Below are positions 21,201-27,500 of a stretch of 27,500 bases of DNA, in pieces; within the stretch, counting starts at the first letter, position 1; each line of letters begins with the position of its first letter. The stretch covers positions 5,415,361 to 5,442,860 of the forward strand of contig NC_135564.1 in the NCBI RefSeq assembly GCF_964340395.1, written 5' to 3'. Position numbers and translations under genes: made by a program. The DNA comes from Glandiceps talaboti (Eukaryota > Hemichordata > Enteropneusta > Spengelidae). Below the pieces are notes generated by a model, which saw only the letters and a program-made list of their open reading frames with translations, was not told the origin of the DNA and made no database searches.

Positions 21201-21296
21201 GTATTATAATCTAAGGAAAAGTGTTTCAATAAACTCCTGTTATTTGCACTGTCGTGGGTTCCTTCATACAGGGCATCTAACATTCCCGCTTCGCAG
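17792..21296. other. Probable 5' region of the TRPC-like gene and intergenic spacer
   Basis: No coding exon can be supported. A good donor on the minus strand (TTCAG then GTGAGTAAA, around 19523-19530) could end a noncoding first exon of the TRPC-like gene, because no open frame with a start codon precedes it. The 84-codon plus frame 20029-20283 and the other small frames here show no motif. A minus-strand AATAAA at 20509-20514 might serve the upstream gene but lies about 790 bases past its stop. Confidence 0.4.
18219..18420 (-). repeat. (TTG)n tract with possible retroelement 3' end
   Basis: (TTG)n covers 18219-18264. Read on the minus strand, about 155 bases with an open frame (ISMKFHENTRYVF, then WDSFRYAVWTRHIHLEYVYY and AETRK) run straight into (CAA)n, giving poly-Gln in translation. 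A body ending in a short CAA repeat is typical of some SINE/LINE tails. No second copy is present in the window, so this reading is tentative; a real poly-Gln coding exon is the alternative. Confidence 0.4.
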
Positions 21297-21374
21297 TTAC
21301 TGCCTTATTAACCTTTTCCACCTGTACCGTAATCGTGGATATTCCTCGATGTATTGTTCGAGTCGTTTCAACAG
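21297..21374 (-). CDS. Upstream TRPC-like gene, terminal helix exon
   Basis: A strong acceptor (CTTTCCTTTGCAG, minus strand) opens phase 0 into LLKRLEQYIEEYPRLRYRW and KRLIRQ, then TAA: 25 codons plus stop. It has the same layout as the terminal exon 8894-8947 of the downstream TRPC gene: the same phase, LLK/LLR start, basic amphipathic helix and stop within the exon. I read it as the end of a second, tandem TRPC-like gene. No nearby polyadenylation signal is convincing. Confidence 0.6.
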   Translation of the reverse strand: MLKRLEQYIEEYPRLRYRWKRLIRQ

Positions 21375-21683
21375 CTGCAAAGGAAAGAAGGAGCCAATCA
21401 GTTTAACAGTCAATAACATTAATTATTTATTAAATCTTTCAAAATCACACCTTTTTTTTTTACAATCAATGAAGTATGGTACATGCATATTTCATTAAAA
21501 TTAACTAAAAATATAGACATTTTGGTATAGACTACTCCATCCAGAACTCAAAACCTGTTTCTATACTGCTTGACTCGACCGGAAATTCCTATAGATAAAT
21601 GACACCTTGGAAACCATAAACTTTGTATATTGTTATCTTGTATAGCTTGTATTTTCTTGTAATCAAATTGTTTGTAACCTTAC

Positions 21684-21740
21684 CTCGTCCGTATTATCCT
21701 GATTCCCACCAAGTTCATTTATCTCGAATCTGACTAAGTT
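21684..21740 (-). CDS. Upstream TRPC-like gene, tail exon (57 nt)
   Basis: Acceptor TCAATTTCAG and donor GTAAGG (minus strand) bound 19 codons, NLVRFEINELGGNQDNTDE, phase 0 at both ends. The acidic, Asn/Gln-rich end resembles the ends of the other tail exons (GENQK, RNDQE, DTQQK). The joins on both sides keep the frame open. Confidence 0.6.
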
Positions 21741-21963
21741 CTGAAATTGAATATAAAAATTAAGAAATATTCATAAGAAACTTGATGACCTTCCACGTCA
21801 TATTTAGGAAGATAGAATAATGGTAAAATTAAACCACAAACTTTAAGCTGGGTTGGATTCACCTTGCACAAATGAACGTTATGGTCTAAAAGATATTATT
21901 CGTAAGATAAAAAAATTACCAAAATTACAAATTATAGCATTACCTACTAAATTTGGCAACACT

Positions 21964-22080
21964 ATGTATGTACATGTATGTATGTATGTATGTATGTATG
22001 TATGTATGTACGTACGTACGTACGTACGTACGTACGTACGTATGTATGTATGTATGTATGTATGTATGTGTGCGTGCGTG
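21964..22080. repeat. (ATGT)n-(ACGT)n-(ATGT)n microsatellite
   Basis: A central block of the palindromic unit ACGT (about 22009-22040) is flanked on both sides by (ATGT)n. It is intronic to the tail-exon array. The same nested design recurs at 23821-23990. Confidence 0.97.
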
Positions 22081-22186
22081 TAAGAACACATAATAGTACG
22101 TGTGTTTTTCTCAATCAACTTATAAATCAATTCCAAACAAAATGTTTTTTTTTTATCTTATTTAAATATAAACAATAATCACTCAC

Positions 22187-22237
22187 ACATTGGTCTTTCG
22201 TAGCTTTATCCTTCATGTCTTCAAATTGTTTTTGATA
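22187..22237 (-). CDS. Upstream TRPC-like gene, tail exon (51 nt)
   Basis: Acceptor CCCTCTACAG and donor GTGAGT (minus strand) bound 17 codons, YQKQFEDMKDKATKDQC, phase 0 at both ends. It is highly charged, likely helical, and begins with the YQ that precedes the C-terminal helix in TRPC channels. Confidence 0.6.
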
Positions 22238-22741
22238 CTGTAGAGGGCAAAACACACATGATTAATCATCTACAAGCCGTGGCTATTCGCGGCCATCGCT
22301 AAAACCCAGTCAAAACTGTCCAGACAAAGTAATTAACAAATCCTGCAAAATGCTTATTCTCCTTTAAATCGTGGTCTGTTTGAACGATTTCGAAGAATTG
22401 GTCGACTATATTCATTTTAGTGGCCATTGAGAAAACCAAACAATCATTATATGTAAGAAAATAGTGGTTTTGCTTCATCACACTTACTCTCTCCATATCA
22501 AGCACACATTTCACTTGATGATGTCTGTTTTCCCTTATTCCGTTCATCATAATGGCTAAAGTGAAATGGTTCATTTGTCATTTTTGTCACTTTCTTATTC
22601 CAAAAAAAACCAGAAAGGATTTTAATGACCGACGGATTATGTAACATTTTTATCGACAATGTCAAATACTTACTTTTTAAAGTAGTTAGAGAAAGATATG
22701 ATGTATATAATTTTTATATTTCATATATCTAAATTTCATAC

Positions 22742-23055
22742 CTACATACATACATGCATACATACACACACACACACTACACATACATACATACATACAT
22801 ACATACATACATACATACATACATACACTGTACATACACACCCATACAATCATTAATTCATTTATCCATTCATTTGTTCGTTCATTCATTCGTCTACTAA
22901 TTTATTCATCAGCCCATCAATGCATCAATCCACCTACCAATTCACTCACTCACTCACTCACTTACTCTTTCATTCACCCATTCATTTATTCGTTCGTTCG
23001 TTCGTTCGATCATCCATCCATCCAACCATCCATCTATCCATCCATCCATCCATTA
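22742..23055. repeat. (ACAT)n, (TTCA)n and (TCCA)n microsatellites
   Basis: (ACAT)n with CA and GCAT interruptions runs 22742-22833. A degenerate mix of TTCA, TTCG, CACT and TCCA units continues to 23055, ending about 20 bases from the donor of exon 23078-23167. Confidence 0.93.
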
Positions 23056-23077
23056 TTTCTTTCATTTCTGTACGTAC

Positions 23078-23167
23078 CTCTTGGTCATTCCTATATATTC
23101 GTTCCCTTACTTTCGCTGTAGAGCAGTTTTTAAAGAATCCTATGAGTAGTACTTTCAGAAGATGCAT
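23078..23167 (-). CDS. Upstream TRPC-like gene, LLK-helix exon (90 nt)
   Basis: Acceptor CTGTTTCTCTTTAG and donor GTACGT (minus strand) bound 30 codons: MHLLKVLLIGFFKNC, then STAKVRERIYRNDQE, phase 0 at both ends. The LLKVL start at residue 3 is shared with exons 23494-23580 and 24064-24129 and with the terminal exons. A basic amphipathic helix ends in a polar NDQE. The opening ATG is internal by this model; use as a start codon is possible but not suggested by the context. Confidence 0.65.
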
Positions 23168-23392
23168 CTAAAGAGAAACAGAGGAACAAATAATCTAATA
23201 TCACTCAAATCACAAAACAAACTCAACGCCTTGAAATGACTGTCAAAATCATCCATTTCATATTAATTTGGAAAATGTTCACCCTATAATAATAATAATA
23301 ATAGTCAGATCATTAGTCAGAATTTTTTGAAACCCTTTTTAATGTCTATATATAAATACACGCGAGCATGTGTATGTATGTGTTTTGTGGTT

Positions 23393-23439
23393 TTTGTTTG
23401 TTTGTTTGTTTGTTTGTTTGTTTGTTTGTTTGTTTGTTG
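23393..23439. repeat. (TTTG)n microsatellite
   Basis: About eleven TTTG units, in the intron between two LLK-helix exons. Confidence 0.96.
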
Positions 23440-23493
23440 CTTGTTTGCTTTTTGTGTGTTTACGCACAAACAGATATCTCGGACAATACTTAC

Positions 23494-23580
23494 TTTCTGG
23501 TTTTCACCTTGAGATCTTAGTTTCAACAGTTTAAGATGTTTATTGAAATATATTTTGATGAGTACTTTCAGTAGCTGTAC
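23494..23580 (-). CDS. Upstream TRPC-like gene, LLK-helix exon (87 nt)
   Basis: Acceptor TATTCCAG and donor GTAAGT (minus strand) bound 29 codons: VQLLKVLIKIYFNKH, then LKLLKLRSQGENQK, phase 0 at both ends. This is the best match among the tail exons to the TRPC C-terminal helix (YQEVIRNLVKRY): two residues, LLK, an aliphatic/basic helix with YF at the same place as RY, then a polar end. It has the same length as exon 24361-24447. Confidence 0.68.
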
Positions 23581-23820
23581 CTGGAATAATATCAGGATAA
23601 TATATCATTCATATATCCATATCTGGATTTTCACCTTTTTATATGACTAGATTACTTATTACAGACACGATACTTTTTTGTATGAATGGATTTATTACAG
23701 ACACAATACGTTTGTGACATATAATGTGACGCTATAAAATTATGTCCATACAGGTGTGCATGTACACAATCATGCAGAGATTAATAAATACATACATGCA
23801 TACTTTACCTATATACAAGT

Positions 23821-23852
<32 letters not shown>

Positions 23853-23991
23853 CATACATACGTACGTACGTACGTACGTACGTACGTACGTACGTACATA
23901 CATACATACATACATACATACATACATACATACATACATACATACATGCATGCATACATACACACATACATACATACATACGTACTTATAT

Positions 23992-24030
<39 letters not shown>

Positions 24031-24050
24031 CACACACACACACACACACA
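23821..24050. repeat. (ACAT)n-(ACGT)n-(ACAT)n, (GACA)n and (CA)n microsatellites
   Basis: A nested array with palindromic ACGT units in the middle (about 23860-23897) and a short GCAT block near 23945, then (GACA)n at 23996-24030 and (CA)n to 24050. The minus-strand intron starting at 24063 enters this array after only about 12 bases. Confidence 0.97.
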
Positions 24051-24063
24051 TTTCTATACATAC

Positions 24064-24129
24064 CTCCCTACATTCATTCCTCACTTCAACGAGTACGTCA
24101 AAATATACCTTAAGCAACACTGGAAATAG
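24064..24129 (-). CDS. Upstream TRPC-like gene, LLK-helix exon (66 nt)
   Basis: Acceptor CCACTATAG and donor GTATGT (minus strand) bound 22 codons: LFPVLLKVYFDVLVEVRNE and CRE, phase 0 at both ends. It shares LLKV and YF with the neighbouring helix exons but has a shorter, more acidic end. A CAG ten bases inside the exon is an alternative acceptor, but it would leave the exon out of phase. Confidence 0.6.
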
Positions 24130-24360
24130 CTATAGTGGAAAAAAAGGAAATTGCTTCAACATTACTTGGTATATATCAGTTGTAGAAAAATAATTGATTT
24201 AAAAACAGTTTCTTCCTAAACGCTAATGGTTATTACATCTAAGTTAGAAAAAATAATAATCAGCGGTACTGTTCCCTTTGAATATTATTAACACGTTTAC
24301 AAAGACCAATCATATAAATCATATCGGATGTTAACATAACTACTTTACTTATATGCTTAC
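24130..24360. other. Intron within the tail-exon array
   Basis: Intron sequence between two helix exons; no other exon, RNA gene or repeat was recognised. Confidence 0.5.
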
Positions 24361-24447
24361 TTTCTGCTGGGTGTCTTTATCACAAATTCCATTTAGTCCA
24401 GAGGTTCCCATGAAGTAAAATCTTCCTAAGAGGTCCAGCAGACTACA
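24361..24447 (-). CDS. Upstream TRPC-like gene, LLD-helix exon (87 nt)
   Basis: Acceptor CATCCACAG and donor GTAAGC (minus strand) bound 29 codons: CSLLDLLGRFYFMGTSG, then LNGICDKDTQQK, phase 0 at both ends. It is the same length as 23494-23580, with LL at residues 3-4, an aromatic pair in the middle and a polar QQK end, so it appears to be a diverged duplicate. Confidence 0.62.
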
Positions 24448-24894
24448 CTGTGGATGAAAATGCACGAGTATAAGACGTTAGATACAACAGTGCGATTAAA
24501 TCATTGGTATTGTACGATGTATAAAGTTCAAAAAACGACTTGGTTCGAATTTAGTCCAATTACTTAGTAAAGCATCTATTCCTAATGTTATGCTATGTTA
24601 TGTTATTGTTTATCAAGGTGTCCTATGTGGACTTATTAAATTATAAATAAAATTTACAAACAAAAGAGCCACACCAATTCAAGCCCTCTGGCTTATAGGA
24701 CCCCCAAAATTATAAATTAAATGCATAAACAAATAAATATCATATACGTTTTAGAGATTAAAGGTTTTCCTATGGTTAAATGCTTCCTGTAAAAAGCCTG
24801 TGGTACCAATGGGATAAGAATGTGTGATTACCAAAGCGGCGTAATCATAAAGTAACGCCTTCAAAGAGAAGTGTTGAATGAAGAATATCTATTT
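24448..24894. other. Intron within the tail-exon array
   Basis: No exon was recognised. The segment near 24665-24715 (GAGCCACACCAATTC onward) looks less A+T-rich than its surroundings but matches nothing else in the window. Confidence 0.4.
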
Positions 24895-25074
24895 ATACAT
24901 ACATGCATGCATACATACATACATACATACATACATACATACATACATACATACATACATGCATGCATGCATGCATGCATGCACGCACACACGCACACAC
25001 ACACACACACACACATACATACATACATACATACATACATACATACATACATACATACATACATACATACATAC
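24895..25074. repeat. (ACAT)n-(GCAT)n-(CA)n-(ACAT)n microsatellite
   Basis: Central GCAT units (about 24958-24983, self-complementary) and CA units are flanked by (ACAT)n. The right end directly abuts the exon 25075-25092, so the first repeat units on the minus strand are that exon's splice donor. Confidence 0.97.
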
Positions 25075-25092
25075 CTTATCATAGTCCAATTC
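25075..25092 (-). CDS. Upstream TRPC-like gene, 18-nt microexon
   Basis: Acceptor TTTTCATTTGATAG and donor GTATGT (minus strand) bound six codons, ELDYDK, phase 0 at both ends. The donor is the first unit of a 180-base (GTAT)n repeat. The evidence is weaker than for the longer exons because 18 bases carry little homology signal; it is kept because phase and both splice sites agree. Confidence 0.4.
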
Positions 25093-25785
25093 CTATCAAA
25101 TGAAAATCAATACACAATTAGATTTTAACAAAGGAAGCAAGGAGTAAAAAGTTTAGCATGTACAAAGGTGACCTGTACTACATGCATGTATGCCACTTAA
25201 TTCAATAAATACGTTATTTTGATTACAAATGCTCTATATAGTTGTATAGCGCAAGCCTGAAAACATTATTAGATCATCATGCATATATAAATCGTACATT
25301 GCTGTATATAATACATATATGACATAGGTAATCAGTTAAAGAAATGTGTTCTCTTGCAAAAAAAATACCATTAAAGCAGTGACACAGTGATGATCTGCAC
25401 GGAAGTTAATTGACTTGCTTGACATGTGTATTTGATATAAACCTACATTGAAATGCATTCAGTTATATAGCAAAAACATCTCAGCTAAACAACAAAACTA
25501 CAAAATTCATTTTACTAAACGCAGTGTTGAGATACCACTTTATCTGTACCTTGGAACTCCGATTGACAAATTAAAAATAAATTTGAAATGCCAAAGACAG
25601 TTGTCAAGCAGCGCTAAAGACAGCAGCACTAATTTATATAGCTTAACTGACAGTACAGTCACTGTAGTTCGCCAAGACCAAGGAACTCAAACAATGGGGT
25701 TTAAGGACATCATTGGTACAATAATGTTTGCAATGATTGCATCGGCGCCATTGTATGTATATTAATGTCTCATACATACCATTAC
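25093..25785. other. Intron within the tail-exon array
   Basis: A 105-codon plus-strand frame (25448-25765) lies here without any recognised motif, opposite the transcribed strand. No minus-strand exon was found. Confidence 0.4.
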
Positions 25786-25845
25786 CTTCTTCGTCTTTTC
25801 AGGATAACGACACTCCAAGCACTCATCACTTTTCACCATTTCTTT
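25786..25845 (-). CDS. Upstream TRPC-like gene, tail exon with Cys pair (60 nt)
   Basis: Acceptor TTTTAAAACTCAG and donor GTAATG (minus strand) bound 20 codons, KEMVKSDECLECRYPEKTKK, phase 0 at both ends. The CLEC motif and the next exon's CQDC suggest related Cys-bearing modules; each could contribute to a small metal- or disulfide-linked unit. Confidence 0.6.
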
Positions 25846-25975
25846 CTGAGTTTTAAAATAAGAACAAATACAACATCAAATGCTGTGAAATGGAAATGGA
25901 TTCTCTTTTACTTCCGCATTATGTTAAATTATTGGGAAATTTTGGTTGATAACAAGTATATTTTTGTAGACGTAC

Positions 25976-26053
25976 GTTTTTGTCTTTTTCTTCTTTAGGA
26001 ATACAATCTTGGCATATTATATCTTTCGATGGCGTGTTCTTTTCATCGACATC
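25976..26053 (-). CDS. Upstream TRPC-like gene, tail exon with Cys pair (78 nt)
   Basis: Acceptor CTTTCACTTTAG and donor GTACGT (minus strand) bound 26 codons: DVDEKNTPSKDIICQDC, then IPKEEKDKN, phase 0 at both ends. It shares a C-x-x-C pair followed by a Pro and a Lys/Glu-rich end with the exon 25786-25845, consistent with exon duplication. Confidence 0.6.
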
Positions 26054-26504
26054 CTAAAGTGAAAGTTAAAAAAAAATTGGTTTGAATATTAAGCAAAAAA
26101 GAATGTTTGCTTTTATAAGTATATATTAGTTAAATTTCAATTATTTAAATTTAGAAAATGAATGGCATGCTGAATTAAATTTTAATGACTGTGTACATTT
26201 GAAATATTAATATTTGTCATCTCTTTTATTTTGAAACGAGGGGTGAACTATTTTTTACTCAGTTAGTAGAGGTAAGTTAGGCCAGAATATAATTATAATT
26301 GTGAATATCTGTATAGTCAAAGAATCATAGACGGGATCGCTATTTCCTTGATATTTTGGTGAATCGTGTGAGTAAATCGCAATTGACGTTTGACACCATG
26401 AAAAGCAAGACCTCACATTTGTTAGATGGAAAAAAAACAATGTATAAGTACTGATAGTGCTGTGGTTTAATAAAATTATAAAGAAAAGAAAATAACGAAT
26501 ATAC

Positions 26505-26603
26505 GTTTTTTTCATCCTTTGTCCATCCAGAAAGACAGCAGAAAGACGTTTTTATATCCGATAACCAGCCTTCAGAAGAAGTGTCCTTTTGAGCTTCATT
26601 GCC
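26505..26603 (-). CDS. Upstream TRPC-like gene, first visible tail exon (99 nt)
   Basis: Acceptor CTTTTCATTGTAG and donor GTATAT (minus strand) bound 33 codons: GNEAQKDTSSEGWLSD, then IKTSFCCLSGWTKDEKN, phase 0 at both ends. The hydrophobic SFCCLSGW core recalls the Cys-rich segment that follows the TRP box in the downstream channel gene (LLACCTWCTC). This would place the missing TRP box and membrane part of the upstream gene just beyond the right end of the window. Confidence 0.58.
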
Positions 26604-27189
26604 CTACAATGAAAAGTAAAAGATTTTAGTTCATTAAGAAGAATCCAGTCTTAGCCATAGTATAGCATTGTATAGTAGACCTCGCAGATAATTCAAACAT
26701 CAAGAACTTTCCAATCTTATTCACCAGTAAATAATTTTGTTTGTCGAATTGGACAAACTTCCCAATCTTGCTACAGAATAAGGATACTTTATCTAGAAGG
26801 ACAAAGTCTAAAGTATTAATTATTGACAAAGTTTTGTGGCATTTGGGAGATATATTTGGCAGGGGTCATTACAGCATTAAATCATTTTGCAGTGAATACA
26901 TATTCATATTATAAATCACATTGTTTTAAAGTCATTCATTATAAAAACCTGGCGAATGTTTTTTTTTATATAGAAATTTCAATTAAGTATAACTATTCAA
27001 TAATCTTGCACAAAGCTTAGGAGTTAGAATATGTTAAGTTTATCATTATGTTCTTGCTTCGGGAACACTAACAACCTGAAGATGATCATGATGTGACTGT
27101 GTCTTCGGGTTTTGGAGAAAAACTTTTGTTGGTTGTTTGATCGAAATACTAATACTATAATTACAGCTATATACTGAGTGTAGTATTGA
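26604..27189. other. Stretch without a supportable gene
   Basis: Probably intron of the upstream gene. No exon was recognised. A short hairpin CCTGAAGA...TCTTCGGG lies near 27075-27109. Confidence 0.4.
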
Positions 27190-27360
27190 CCGTTCTCATG
27201 TTCCTAGCAGCTTCGGGCTATGAACACAGTTTATACTAGTCTAGCTGCTAGACCTCGGGCTTTCTTATAAAAGGTGCAACCGCCATTGCTAGCGAGCTTT
27301 GGTCGCCTTCACAGTGAGCGGAATAGCCCGATAGGTCTAGTAGCAAGACTAAGTTCATAT
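27190..27360. repeat. Imperfect inverted repeat, MITE-like
   Basis: The left arm 27235-27264 (AGTCTAGCTGCTAGACCTCG, then GGCTTTC) is matched by the reverse complement of 27321-27350 (AGTCTTGCTACTAGACCTAT, then CGGGCTATTC), with a few mismatches and a 2-base gap. The core contains GGTGCAACCGCC and a GCTAGC palindrome. A related GTTCCTAGCAG...GGGCTATGAAC segment sits just to the left (27200-27225). The G+C content is higher than the flanks. Confidence 0.55.
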
Positions 27361-27500
27361 TAATTAAAGGCAAAGATGTTTTCACAGTTTTCATTAAGGA
27401 TGAGACAGAATTTTACCCTCACTTATTATTGTAAAGAATGTAATATAATTCATAATTAAATTTCACCCAACCAGAAATATTCCATGGCTTATCAAAACAT

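Noticed and set aside
22488-22555. Candidate tail exon with a strong GTAAGT donor
   Set aside because: With its only plausible acceptor it is 68 bases long, breaks the phase-0 chain, and phase 0 entry gives an early stop.
22677-22735. Candidate tail exon before a GTAAGT near 22677
   Set aside because: All three frames between the nearest acceptor-like AG and the donor contain stops.
25448-25765. 105-codon plus-strand open frame
   Set aside because: It has no recognised domain, lies in an intron of a minus-strand gene, and has no splice or polyadenylation context.

Overview
The window reads as A+T-rich nuclear DNA from an animal, most likely an invertebrate. The evidence is split genes with GT-AG introns, animal-only protein families (TRPC-type ion channel, UNC5-like UPA/death-domain protein), a Penelope-like retroelement, tRNA-derived SINE material and very dense microsatellites. 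I cannot name the species. No gene is complete inside the window, and exon joins are inferred from splice sites, reading-frame phase and family similarity, without transcript support.

Layout. 1-3.3 kb: no gene I can support; several microsatellites. 3.37-4.99 kb: a 5'-truncated Penelope-like element with an open frame (end of reverse transcriptase, Cys-rich linker, GIY-YIG endonuclease), a hammerhead-ribozyme motif in its 3' part, and a 24-bp inverted repeat around a long TA tract. 5.2-7.1 kb, plus strand: the last three exons of an UNC5-like gene (UPA domain plus death domain), with a SINE in its last intron and an apparent 4-base frameshift inside the death domain. 8.9-17.8 kb, minus strand: most of a TRPC-family cation-channel gene, eleven exons whose phases agree wherever they can be tested (ankyrin region, TRPC linker, S1-S6 and pore, TRP box, two microexons and a terminal helix exon). 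The start codon was not found. 17.8-21.3 kb: no coding sequence I can support, probably the 5' region of that gene and the spacer. 21.3-26.6 kb, minus strand: eleven small exons, every one phase 0 to phase 0 and 18-99 nt long. They end in an exon that resembles the terminal helix exon of the TRPC gene. I read them as the C-terminal tail of a second, tandemly arranged TRPC-like gene whose membrane part lies beyond 27.5 kb.

Main point of interest. Five exons in the upstream gene carry the same LLK-type helix as the last exon of the downstream TRPC gene. In canonical TRPC channels this region corresponds to the C-terminal helix just past the TRP box. The upstream gene thus seems to have an expanded, exon-modular cytoplasmic tail in which any exon could be skipped without breaking the frame. 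Some of its introns start directly in microsatellite DNA. The other notable items are the hammerhead motif in the Penelope-like element, and two inverted copies of an unclassified palindromic repeat at 7.2-7.5 and 14.4-14.7 kb.
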